DNA from: an uncultured Acidimicrobiales bacterium
Lineage (GTDB): Bacteria; Actinomycetota; Acidimicrobiia; Acidimicrobiales; Hopanoidiivorantaceae
DNA length: 64,000 nucleotides
Assembly (NCBI GenBank): GCA_958295755.1
Contig: OY282367.1
Location: 1,802,022 to 1,866,021, forward strand
Direction of reading: 5' to 3'
Numbering within the stretch: the first letter of the stretch is position 1; every line of letters starts with the position of its first letter. Position numbers and translations under genes: made by a program. The notes under the pieces were generated by a model. That model had not been told where the DNA came from. It made no database searches and worked only from the letters and a program-made list of their open reading frames with translations. This document shows positions 33,497 to 41,033 of the stretch, piece after piece.

Positions 33497-34669
33497 CTAC
33501 GACACCAACTTGTGAGACTGGCGGCGTGCCTCGCGGGCTATGAGGGTGGAGGCGTTGGGGCCTCGGAAGACTAGTGCGCTCCAGTATTGGGCGGCTTTCG
33601 CGCCCGCGTTTTGGAATTCTTGAAAATCGCTGCCGTTGATAATGCCGCCGCAGGCGATGATGTCTAGGGTTGAAGCAGCTGAGAGAGCGGCTGTGGCTTG
33701 CAGGGCTTCGGGGCGCAGTGACGCTCCGCCCATTCCTGCTTGTGTTTCAGCAATGCCCGACTGAGGAACCTTGCGAGTAGCGGTGTTGATGGCAACAATC
33801 GCTTTTGCGCCTGCTTCTTTGAGAGCTTGTGCTAGTTCGTGGTAGGTAGCATCCTCAAGGTCGGGGCCGACTTTCGCCCAGAGCGGGATTTCTTCTGGCA
33901 GTTCTTGTTTGACAGCAGCACATATCGCATTGGCTTGGTCGGGAGCCTCGGTCGCAGTTTGACATGCTGTGGCGGGGGCTGGCTGGCTGGCTGAGACTAA
34001 CGGACTGGCTGGAGCTGACAGGCGGGTGTGGTCGATGTTCGGGCAGCTCAGGTTGACCGTCAGCCAAGACGGACACAAGCCTGCCGAGATGAAATGTCTG
34101 GTGGCTTCTGCGAGGTCTTCACATTTTTGCTGCAGGTCTGTTGCATCGGGGTCGGCGGCGAGACTGATGCCGTAAGTAGCGGGAAGTTCAGCCAACCGTT
34201 CGCTTAGGAAGGCGGCTGCCGCGCGAGCACCGGGGTTTCGCAACCCTACTCGGTTGTATAAGGTCCTGCGTTCGGCGTCTCGCCACAGCACGTTGCCAGA
34301 GTTGCCCAGTCTCGGCGCAAGTGTGAAAGATCCCATCTCAACTGCCCCGGCTATAGCTGGCACCGACCGCCAACCAGGAATGATATTACGCCCCCGTCCA
34401 ACTGCCTCCATTGCCTCTGCCTCGCTCGCAAAGCCGTCGCCTTTGACCAGCCCTGCAGCCAATATCAGCGGGCTGTCTAAGAGCACTCCCCCAACTTCCA
34501 CTGGCCAGCTTACTTTCGGGAAGCGTCTCGCCATGGTTGCGAGCATGCGGGGGTGGTTGTCTAAGAAGCGAAGATGGCGAAGTGCCGATTCGTGTGCCCG
34601 CTCAGGCGATTTCCGCAAAAAATAACTGGCTGGTACCCTGTTGAAGAACCCTCCAGAATTCTCCTCCAT
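33497..34669 (-). CDS. pyrD: Dihydroorotate dehydrogenase, class 2-like, with Cys at the catalytic base position
   Basis: A 390-residue protein that oxidises dihydroorotate to orotate. The N-terminal helix region (SPERAHESALRHLRFL) and length fit membrane-associated class 2 enzymes, as do LYNRVGLRNPGARAAAAFL and the C-terminal IIACGGIINGSDF. The active-site loop reads VNLSCPNID. Class 2 enzymes have SSPNT with Ser as base; Cys is the base in class 1. A repeat-derived insert (PASPLVSASQPAPATA) follows this loop. AAGGAG 5 nt upstream supports the ATG at 34669. It lies between pyrC and the MNT-HEPN pair. Confidence 0.9.
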   Translation of the reverse strand: MEENSGGFFNRVPASYFLRKSPERAHESALRHLRFLDNHPRMLATMARRFPKVSWPVEVGGVLLDSPLILAAGLVKGDGFASEAEAMEAVGRGRNIIPGWRSVPAIAGAVEMGSFTLAPRLGNSGNVLWRDAERRTLYNRVGLRNPGARAAAAFLSERLAELPATYGISLAADPDATDLQQKCEDLAEATRHFISAGLCPSWLTVNLSCPNIDHTRLSAPASPLVSASQPAPATACQTATEAPDQANAICAAVKQELPEEIPLWAKVGPDLEDATYHELAQALKEAGAKAIVAINTATRKVPQSGIAETQAGMGGASLRPEALQATAALSAASTLDIIACGGIINGSDFQEFQNAGAKAAQYWSALVFRGPNASTLIAREARRQSHKLVS

Positions 34670-34734
34670 CTCGCTCCTTCTCAGCTACTGCTCTGTGGGA
34701 ATCTCAGTAGCCACGACATCTCTTTCTAACTAGA

Positions 34735-34768
34735 TCAGTCTCAATCAGTCTCAATCAGTCTCATCCAA
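34735..34768 (-). repeat. 10-bp tandem repeat across the pyrC stop codon
   Basis: TCAATCAGTC-type units occur three to four times in a row. The pyrC stop (34751-34753) lies inside the array. Confidence 0.85.
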
Positions 34769-35848
34769 CACTTCATACAAATCTATTCCATCTCCAGGTT
34801 TCGCCAGCACTTCCCCGTCGGCAAACACTGCTTGCTGGCGAATCACAACCTCCGTTACCTTCCCTCTTACTTCCATACCGTCAAAAGGGCTCCAGCCGCA
34901 GTCGGTGTACATCTCGGTAGCGTCCAGCGTCCATCGTGCTTTCGTGTCGATGAGTGTGTATGTGTCTGGCGGTGCGGACGGAAGACCGAAAACTCGCCTC
35001 GGGGCATCTGCCACTAGCTCAGGCAGTTGTTTATAACCAATCCAACCGGCGTCGGCTGCAGTGCATAGTAGCGGCAGGCAAGTCTCCAGACCCGATACTC
35101 CAAAAGCCGGCTGGTGCTGCTGTTTTTCTTCCCAAGTGTGAGGGGCGTGGTCGGTTTCTACCATGTCTATGACGCCGCTTCGTAGCCCCTCCCAAAGAGC
35201 GTCTCTGTCGGCACCACCGCCCAAGGGGGGTTTCATCACAGCCATTGGGCCGAGGGTGTCAAGGTCGCGGTCGGTCAGGAAGAGATGGTGCGGCGAGACG
35301 CCCGCGGTAGCGCGCACACCAGCTTCTTTAGCCGCAGCTAGGTGCTTCACAGCATCGGCTGTGGGGATGTGGCAGATGTGGCCTCGTTTGCCGTGACGGG
35401 CGATGGCATTCAGAAACGCTTTTATCATTTGCCCTTCGGCGTGCAGACCGATAGGGCCGGGGCCGGGCCACGCCTCCACATAGCACTCCATCAGGTCTTC
35501 GTCTATCAGCAGACCGCCGGTGGTTTCTCCGCAATAGAGCTTCAGTCCGCAGACTTGTCGTGCCAGTTGTCGCATTTCATCTGCTGGTATCAGTCCGTTG
35601 GGGTCGGCACCCAGCCACATGCCGTAATCGCAGAGCGACTGCTGAGCCATGTCGGTTTTCTTTCGGCGCAGGCTTGGAGTGTCTATGGTGGCTGGTGGGG
35701 TGTTGGGCATGTCTAGCACCGCCGTGAAGCCCCCTGCTAGGGCGGCGGCAGTCTCGGTGGCAAAAGTGCCTTTGTGCGACCATTCCATGCTCCGCAGATG
35801 CACATGAGGGTCAAGCGTGCCATAGATGCGGAAGGTGCTGTCAGACAT
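34751..35848 (-). CDS. pyrC: Dihydroorotase
   Basis: A 365-residue zinc enzyme that cyclises carbamoyl-aspartate. Seen: GTLDPHVHLR (HxH), LKLYCGETTG with the probable carboxylated Lys, HICHIPTADA, SPHHLFL and MVETDHAPHT (Asp). The start is ATG 35848 (MSDSTFRIYG). The frame is open to 35995, but those 49 codons belong to the inserted module and do not look like protein. The first 13 codons and 8 upstream bases are duplicated exactly at 37041-37087, next to pyrB. So pyrC appears to have been separated from pyrB by the PIN module, with its start rebuilt. A possible -10 TAAAGT lies 8 nt before the ATG, in module sequence. Confidence 0.92.
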   Translation of the reverse strand: MSDSTFRIYGTLDPHVHLRSMEWSHKGTFATETAAALAGGFTAVLDMPNTPPATIDTPSLRRKKTDMAQQSLCDYGMWLGADPNGLIPADEMRQLARQVCGLKLYCGETTGGLLIDEDLMECYVEAWPGPGPIGLHAEGQMIKAFLNAIARHGKRGHICHIPTADAVKHLAAAKEAGVRATAGVSPHHLFLTDRDLDTLGPMAVMKPPLGGGADRDALWEGLRSGVIDMVETDHAPHTWEEKQQHQPAFGVSGLETCLPLLCTAADAGWIGYKQLPELVADAPRRVFGLPSAPPDTYTLIDTKARWTLDATEMYTDCGWSPFDGMEVRGKVTEVVIRQQAVFADGEVLAKPGDGIDLYEVLDETD

Positions 35849-35856
35849 CAGCTTCA
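35810..35856. repeat. 47-bp direct repeat, pyrC-proximal copy
   Basis: Identical over all 47 bases to 37041-37087. This copy holds the working pyrC start and codons 1-13. Confidence 0.97.
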
Positions 35857-37040
35857 ACTTTACACTTCTGCTCGTGCCGTATCTGCTCTGTCGCCCAGAT
35901 ACCCCACCCTCTTGCCCCCTCATACGCCCTGCACACGCGCTCTTAATCTTGTACTCAGCCCCCGGACTAGCCCCACTCATCCTCTCTAGCTCCAACGTCC
36001 GCGTCTTGTTGCTGTTATCACTTCAAGTTTCTTGTATTTGCTTTTTATCAGGAGGAAGTCTTTGTCTGCTGTTATCACAGGGCAGTCGTTAGCTGCAGCT
36101 ATAGAGGCTATTTGTATGTCTTTGATGAATTTCGATGAAAGTTGGCGGGATTTGAATTTCTTTTCAATTATTTCGCGTATTGATCGAGATTTGCTAGTTA
36201 CAGCCAGTTCAGGCATATCTATTGTGAAATCGTCAAAAGCTTGATTCGCTCTTTTGTAGTCTCCTAGTTTGGTGGCTACAGTAGCAACGGACTCTTCTCT
36301 TATAACTGCTGTAATACAGCAGCTATAATTTTCCATGATTTTCTGTTGACGCATCCGCCGTGAGGAATGCCTTTCTTCTAGCAATATAAATCCAACTATT
36401 ACACTGGAATCTACAACAGCTTTATTGCTACTATCGCACTGAGGCATTAGATTTCACTTTGAATGCCTGCCTCTGTTTTCTTATAGGATCCCATTTTCTG
36501 GATTCCTGATATCTAGTTGCTTCTGCTTCGTCCCACTCTTCATGGGCTCCGGGTTCACCTTTACTGACTTTTTCTATGGCTGCGTTCACTGCTATCGACA
36601 ACTTCTGCATTTCTTCTATTTCGCGTTCCATAGCCTCTCCGCAGTGTTTGAAGAGGAGCCTCTCTTCATATAGACGGCAGGTTTCGCTTATACCGGCTGG
36701 CCAGTTTTGTGGCAGACCGAATCTGCGGACGACGCCTTCGAAGTCTTCGTAGGCAACAGGCGGGGCTTCTAGCCCAGCGATGCGTTCCACCAGACAACAC
36801 CATCCGCCACCGTTCGCATGACCTTTAGTTCCATTAGTTCCATTGCAGGGCGAACAGGTGTGCCTGTAACTAGCGGAAGCTTCCCGCAAATGGTCAGCCA
36901 ACAACCCGAATTGTTCAGCGCTTTCCTCCTCAGTGAGGAACATAAAGGGATTAACGCTTCTATCTGTCTTGTGGTTTCTCATAAGATTACGATAACAGGC
37001 AAGGGTTGTATAGCCGCTATAAAGATAGAACGCTACTTTT
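35857..37040. mobile_element. Inserted 1.18-kb PIN module between 47-bp direct repeats in the pyrB-pyrC junction
   Basis: The segment between the two perfect 47-bp repeats carries only a PIN-domain gene, most of a partner gene and a 129-bp leader ahead of pyrC. It is AT-richer than pyrB and pyrC. There is no transposase or recombinase gene inside it. That it moved as a unit is an inference from the repeats and the split pyrC start. Confidence 0.45.
35986..36447 (-). CDS. PIN-domain ribonuclease, probable toxin
   Basis: 153 residues. PIN acidic residues are visible: first Asp in AVVDSSVIVGFILLEE, Glu in AVIREESVATVATKLG, and two late Asp in KDIQIASIAAANDCPVITADKDFLL. PIN proteins are Mg2+-dependent RNases, mostly VapC toxins. 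The partner gene upstream overlaps it by 17 bp and is not a recognised VapB antitoxin. It is the downstream gene of the module inserted between pyrB and pyrC. A 17-bp perfect palindrome (36306-36322) lies in its coding sequence. Confidence 0.78.
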   Translation of the reverse strand: MPQCDSSNKAVVDSSVIVGFILLEERHSSRRMRQQKIMENYSCCITAVIREESVATVATKLGDYKRANQAFDDFTIDMPELAVTSKSRSIREIIEKKFKSRQLSSKFIKDIQIASIAAANDCPVITADKDFLLIKSKYKKLEVITATRRGRWS

Positions 37041-37054
37041 GTCAAGCGTGCCAT
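36431..37054 (-). CDS. Uncharacterised Cys-containing partner of the PIN protein
   Basis: 207 residues, family not recognised. It has a Cys cluster (HTCSPCNG, then GWCCLVERIAG) separated by an Asn/Gly/Thr repeat, then a helical, charged C-terminal half (SETCRLYEERLLFKHCGEAMEREIEEMQK) ending in a basic tail. The start ATG (37054) lies inside the duplicated pyrC 5' sequence, read in another frame. Translation could therefore couple to the 20-codon pyrC remnant. The middle (YEDFEGVVRRFGLPQNW) can be aligned by eye with FFDMVAVWDPWLP of the partner gene at 38760-39170. By position it could be an antitoxin. Confidence 0.62.
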   Translation of the reverse strand: MARLTKVAFYLYSGYTTLACYRNLMRNHKTDRSVNPFMFLTEEESAEQFGLLADHLREASASYRHTCSPCNGTNGTKGHANGGGWCCLVERIAGLEAPPVAYEDFEGVVRRFGLPQNWPAGISETCRLYEERLLFKHCGEAMEREIEEMQKLSIAVNAAIEKVSKGEPGAHEEWDEAEATRYQESRKWDPIRKQRQAFKVKSNASVR

Positions 37055-37079
37055 AGATGCGGAAGGTGCTGTCAGACAT
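37017..37079 (-). pseudogene. pyrC: Remnant of the pyrC 5' end
   Basis: Five bases after the pyrB stop, an ATG opens the first 13 codons of pyrC and then runs into module sequence, stopping after 20 codons (TAG at 37017-37019). This marks the original pyrB-pyrC junction. It could still be translated as a short peptide upstream of the partner gene. Confidence 0.8.
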
Positions 37080-37087
37080 CAGCTTCA
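37041..37087. repeat. 47-bp direct repeat, pyrB-proximal copy
   Basis: Identical to 35810-35856. It comprises the pyrB stop codon (3), a 5-nt spacer and 13 pyrC codons (39). Confidence 0.97.
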
Positions 37088-38233
37088 CACATGCGCTCCT
37101 CGTAGCACTTTTGCCAGCAGAGCCATGCGAACGAACATGCCGTTTTCCATCTGCTGGAAATACACCGAGCGCTTATCGGCATCTAGGAGGTCGTGGTCTT
37201 GACGGGTGCCCATCTCGTGTTTGCGAGGTAGCGGGTGCATGAGCAGAGCATCGCTACGACACGACTGCAACATCCGCGGCGTCATGATGAAGCCGTCTTT
37301 GATTGCCTCGTATTCGACACGGCTGGCAAAACGCTCTTCCTGCACTCTCGTCCAGTAGATAACATCGCTCTCAGCCAGCACATCTGAAAGCTGCGAAGTC
37401 TCCCCCACTTCAACGCCAACCGATTGGCAGAGCTTCACGATCTCAGCAGGCATTCGCAAACTGGGCGGCGAAATAAGGTTGAGTTTCACTCCTGATGGCT
37501 GATAGGCACACACCAGCCTCGCCAAAGAATGTACCGTGCGACCGTGTTTGAGGTCGCCGACCATGGCGATGGTGGTGCCGTCAAGGGTGGAGCCAAAATC
37601 CAAAATGGTGTAGAGATCCAGCAGGGCTTGTGTTGGGTGCTCGCCGATGCCGTCGCCTGCGCTTATCACAACCGAACGGCGATCGATCTTGTCTGCTAGC
37701 TGGTCGAGATAGTGCGCAGCAAGCATGGATGCACCTGCTTCAGGGTGGCGCAAGGTGATCACATCGGCGTAGCAGCCTGCTGCCCGTATCGTGTCGTGCA
37801 AGTCTTCGCCCTTGTAGGAAGACGAAAACTGAATGCCGTTTGAAACGCCCACCACTTCGCCACCCAACCTTCGCATCGCAGCTTGAAAAGACAAGTCGGT
37901 GCGAGTGCTGGACTCAAAAAACAGCAGTGCCATCACCGCACCTTTAGCGATTTCTGCCACCCCCAAATCACGCTGGCGCACCCGCGTGCGCAACGAAGAC
38001 GCCCCCTGGAACAGCATCTCCAAGTCGTCCCTGCCGAACTGCCCGACTGTAACAATGTGCTTATGAAGAAACTCGCCTGCTATCGGTTCTGGTTTCCAGA
38101 AAATTCCAGATCCCCCAAAAATTTGAGCCTCCTGCTCCCCTACTTCAATTTCACTCCTCTCTTCAGTTCCTATGAGATTTTTCTCCACAACCATCGCCCC
38201 TACATTAGCAGAGCTATCACGCAAGGTGGTCAT
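37085..38233 (-). CDS. pyrB: Aspartate carbamoyltransferase catalytic chain
   Basis: Up to 382 residues; the first dedicated step of pyrimidine synthesis. The carbamoyl-phosphate site FFESSTRTDLSFQAAMRRLGG is intact (it is FEPSTRT in many relatives), as are HPTQALLDLYTI, DLKHGRTVHSLA and the C-terminal HPLPRKHEM. Relatives have about 310 residues. Here about 50 extra N-terminal residues precede LHKHIVTVGQF, so translation may begin later, for example at ATG 38191. The ATG at 38233 overlaps the stop of the upstream PIN gene (ATGA). No pyrI regulatory chain is present. Confidence 0.9.
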   Translation of the reverse strand: MTTLRDSSANVGAMVVEKNLIGTEERSEIEVGEQEAQIFGGSGIFWKPEPIAGEFLHKHIVTVGQFGRDDLEMLFQGASSLRTRVRQRDLGVAEIAKGAVMALLFFESSTRTDLSFQAAMRRLGGEVVGVSNGIQFSSSYKGEDLHDTIRAAGCYADVITLRHPEAGASMLAAHYLDQLADKIDRRSVVISAGDGIGEHPTQALLDLYTILDFGSTLDGTTIAMVGDLKHGRTVHSLARLVCAYQPSGVKLNLISPPSLRMPAEIVKLCQSVGVEVGETSQLSDVLAESDVIYWTRVQEERFASRVEYEAIKDGFIMTPRMLQSCRSDALLMHPLPRKHEMGTRQDHDLLDADKRSVYFQQMENGMFVRMALLAKVLRGAHV

Positions 38234-38760
38234 TCCAATAGCAGTGGGGTGTCTATGCTAACTCCATTCTTCCTGGCTAATCTTCGCAGTTCATTCTTAT
38301 GTCCTCTTGATAGTGGTGAGATGTGGGTTTCTACTTTGAAATCTTTGGGTGCTATGAATTGGATTACTTGAAATATTTTGTCTTCTGAAGCTACAGAAGA
38401 TTTCCAAGATATAGCATCAGCCGCTATTTCTATATCATTGGCATATTTGCTAGTGTCGTAATTGGTAGCTTTTAGCCTCCCAGCTATAGCTGCTACTATC
38501 GAGCTTGTATTAGACTGAGAATCTAGTTTCTTAGCTACTCGTCTCTCAAAAATATCTCCAACAAAAGATTCCAGAGTAACAGGAGATGCATGGATAAATT
38601 TAGAATTGTTAGCATAGTAAGCCAACACCTCGTCATATATTGTGGATGTATAGCATAGTGTTCCATATTTCCTATATGTTTTTTCATACCCCTTTGATTT
38701 AGAAAATCCATCCCCGTCTGCTATCCACAAATTACTATCTACAATTATTAAGCCGCTCAT
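38230..38760 (-). CDS. PIN-like domain protein, probable toxin
   Basis: 176 residues. Acidic positions match a PIN fold: IIVDSNLWIADGDG, IYDEVLAYYAN, then NDIEIAADAISWKSSVASEDKIFQVI. The C-terminus is a basic helix (HKNELRRLARKNG). It overlaps the upstream partner by 1 nt (TGATG) and pyrB by 4 nt (ATGA), so it would be translated with both. AT-rich compared with pyrB and the xse genes. It is not closely similar to the PIN protein at 35986-36447. Confidence 0.65.
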   Translation of the reverse strand: MSGLIIVDSNLWIADGDGFSKSKGYEKTYRKYGTLCYTSTIYDEVLAYYANNSKFIHASPVTLESFVGDIFERRVAKKLDSQSNTSSIVAAIAGRLKATNYDTSKYANDIEIAADAISWKSSVASEDKIFQVIQFIAPKDFKVETHISPLSRGHKNELRRLARKNGVSIDTPLLLE

Positions 38761-39170
38761 CAGTATGATTTCGCTTCAGAGCGGGCGTTTGAGCACAGAG
38801 CAATGATCTGAGATGTCAGCTGGTCGTACCTCTTTCTGTCTGCCCCGAATAATGAAGTCCCTTCAGGTTTCAATGCCCGTCTTTGTGTATCTATAGCCTC
38901 AACATCGCCTGCTATCTCCGCAAGTGCCAGCATCTCCCTGTATTTGCGGTAAACCATATCGGGTGTGTCCGGAAGCCAAGGGTCCCAGACAGCTACCATA
39001 TCAAAAAATTCTGCTTTGCTAACTTCCCTTTCCCTGTCTTCTATGATCTGCGCCAAACGGCAGGGGCACATTTGCCCGTTTTCGCTCTCGCACCCTGAGC
39101 TCTCAGATAGGCGCAAAGCAACTAGTGCCTCTGCTACCGCCAGGTCAGCGGGCATAATCTCATAGTCCAT
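38760..39170 (-). CDS. Uncharacterised small Cys-containing partner of the PIN-like protein
   Basis: 136 residues, family not recognised. It has a Cys cluster (CESENGQMCPCRLAQII), then FFDMVAVWDPWLPDTPDMVYRKY and a helical C-terminus. Gene order, size class and the Cys-then-WLP layout parallel the partner at 36431-37054. It overlaps the PIN-like gene by 1 nt. By position it may be an antitoxin or a second subunit. Confidence 0.6.
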   Translation of the reverse strand: MDYEIMPADLAVAEALVALRLSESSGCESENGQMCPCRLAQIIEDREREVSKAEFFDMVAVWDPWLPDTPDMVYRKYREMLALAEIAGDVEAIDTQRRALKPEGTSLFGADRKRYDQLTSQIIALCSNARSEAKSY

Positions 39171-39222
39171 ATCACTAATTATAGTCTGTTCTTGTCTGTG
39201 CTTCTCAAAACCTGTGTCGGGG

Positions 39223-39489
39223 CTAGAACGGTGAGTCGGAATCCTCGTCTTGATGTTCTGACAGGGAGGCTAAGACTTCTTCTACTCGCATCTCGGCTTG
39301 GTTGATGCGCTCTCGGCAAAAGGCTATTAGTAGCCCAGCTCGCTCTACATGTTTGGCGAGTTCTTCTACATCGGCGTCTTCTTGCTCTAGGGCTGCCAAG
39401 ATGCTACGCAACTCGCCCATGGCTGCTGTGTAGCTTTCGGGGGGTGGACTGGTGGAGTCTGCTTCTGATTTGTTGTTGTTTGGGTTCAT
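39223..39489 (-). CDS. xseB: Exodeoxyribonuclease VII small subunit
   Basis: 88 residues. The family core is SYTAAMGELRSILAALEQEDADVEELAKHVERAGLLIAFCRERI, a two-helix hairpin. It binds the large subunit encoded upstream (139 bp away). The N-terminus carries extra low complexity. The complex degrades single-stranded DNA. Confidence 0.9.
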   Translation of the reverse strand: MNPNNNKSEADSTSPPPESYTAAMGELRSILAALEQEDADVEELAKHVERAGLLIAFCRERINQAEMRVEEVLASLSEHQDEDSDSPF

Positions 39490-39628
39490 ATTTTTGGCTT
39501 TCTACTTGACTGACTTTCTAAACTACTGGCTGGTGCTCTTGCGCTCTTCAATCTCTACCCACTAATCTCTGCCCACTCTGCTCATCGATCTCTGACAGAA
39601 CTTCTAAACAAATCTCAGCCACAAACTT
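39490..39628. other. xseA-xseB spacer with short repeats
   Basis: 139 bp without a gene. ACTTCTAAAC occurs twice (near 39600 and 39625), and AATCTCT/ATCTCTG units recur. xseA and xseB normally overlap or abut, so this spacer looks like a repeat expansion. Confidence 0.6.
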
Positions 39629-41017
39629 CTAAACCTGCTGCTCAGTTACAACTTCAGATAAAACCTCACCGTCTGCCACCTGAGTTGCCAGAATATCACC
39701 TGCCGACACTGACGAGACCGAACGCACAACTTCGCCGTCCGCTCTGCGAGTAATGCTCCAGCCTCTGGCAAGTATGTTAGCTGGGTCTAGCGCGCTGCGG
39801 ATTGACTCGCAATTATCTAAGAAGGCTTTGTGCTTGGCGAACATGCCCTCGGTAGTTTTAGCCAAGCTGCGAGACGAATCAGCAATCAACCTGTCAGCGT
39901 GCCCCATCGAACGGTGCGAGGCAAGCTGTAGACGATTGGGCATTTCGGCTAGATGTTGTCTGTCTCTTCCGAAAGCACGGCTAGAAACCCGCTCAAGACG
40001 GCGCGGAGCATTAGTTAAAAACTCAGTAGCGAGAGCGAGCGTTTTGCCGGGCGTGCGATGAATAGCAGCAGCCACACGGCGGAGTTCCTCTTCAGAGTTG
40101 TCTAACTCCCAACGGGAGGTGCCATATATCTTGCGCCAAAGCTCAGCCATCTCGTCTTCAAACCCACGCACTCGGTCTATAAGCGACTGGGCGCAAGCTG
40201 TTGGGGTCTTGTAGGCAATATGTGCCACTTCGTCCGCAACAGTTCGGTCGGTTTCGTGGCCTATGCCGCTCAGCACCGGCACAGGGCAAGTAGCGATAGC
40301 CCTAGCTACGCCTTCGGTGTCAAAAGCCGAAAGATCGGTGGCCGAACCGCCGCCGCGCACCAGCACCACCACATCGACATCTGCTGGGTCGACTTGGCCC
40401 AAAGCATAGGCAATAGACATCTCAGCGGTCGCCCCCTGAACCGAAGTATCAGACGGACTAACCTGCCAAGCTATGTCGCTACTCGCTAGCTGATCTATCA
40501 CATCGTGATATGCCGAACTTTCATAGCTGGTGACGAGCCGCACTCGCAGAGGCACAGGCGACAGCGGCACCTCAGCATTGCGGCGTAGCAGGTCTTCATC
40601 TTTTAGCTTGGCTAGAAGCTTTTCACGATTGATGGCAAGCTGGCCGATGGTGTAAGCCGGGTCAATAGCGATCAGCTCAAACTGCAGATTGCCTCTGGAT
40701 TCGTAAATGCCGATACTGCCCAGCACTCGCACTTGCACGCCATCTTCTAGAGTGAGCGATGCTTTGCTAGCTGTTGCTTCTATCTGTTTGCGTTTCCAGC
40801 GGGGAATCACCGCGTCTATCTTGGCTGTTATCTCGGCTGTCGGCGCGCCGCCCTCTTCGTCTGTCTCAATGAGGTCTAAGAAGACAAACCCGGTGCGCTG
40901 ATGGGGATGCCAGTTGCGTATCTCGCCGCTCACCCAAATTTGCGGTGGGAAAGTGTTGGCGATGGCTTCTTTTAAGCTTTCCAGAAGCTGGCCGACGCTG
41001 TAAGTTGTTGAGTCCAT
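39629..41017 (-). CDS. xseA: Exodeoxyribonuclease VII large subunit
   Basis: 462 residues. An N-terminal OB fold (YSVGQLLESLKEAI, IWVSGEIRNWHPHQRTGFVFLDL) is followed by the catalytic domain with LVTSYESSAYHDVIDQL, VVLVRGGGSATDLSAFDTE and PVLSGIGHETDRTVADEVA. The coiled-coil region and C-terminal WSITRRADGEVVRSV follow. It begins 16 bp after the ABC exporter stop. Confidence 0.93.
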   Translation of the reverse strand: MDSTTYSVGQLLESLKEAIANTFPPQIWVSGEIRNWHPHQRTGFVFLDLIETDEEGGAPTAEITAKIDAVIPRWKRKQIEATASKASLTLEDGVQVRVLGSIGIYESRGNLQFELIAIDPAYTIGQLAINREKLLAKLKDEDLLRRNAEVPLSPVPLRVRLVTSYESSAYHDVIDQLASSDIAWQVSPSDTSVQGATAEMSIAYALGQVDPADVDVVVLVRGGGSATDLSAFDTEGVARAIATCPVPVLSGIGHETDRTVADEVAHIAYKTPTACAQSLIDRVRGFEDEMAELWRKIYGTSRWELDNSEEELRRVAAAIHRTPGKTLALATEFLTNAPRRLERVSSRAFGRDRQHLAEMPNRLQLASHRSMGHADRLIADSSRSLAKTTEGMFAKHKAFLDNCESIRSALDPANILARGWSITRRADGEVVRSVSSVSAGDILATQVADGEVLSEVVTEQQV

Positions 41018-41033
41018 CGGCGGCGGGTCACAA

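Noticed and set aside
35849..35995. 49-codon N-terminal extension of PyrC
   Set aside because: It lies in module sequence beyond the 47-bp repeat; dihydroorotase homology starts at ATG 35848.
36306..36322. 17-bp perfect palindrome (CTGCTGTA-A-TACAGCAG) as an operator
   Set aside because: It lies within the PIN coding sequence away from any start; no second copy was found upstream of a gene, so it may be chance.
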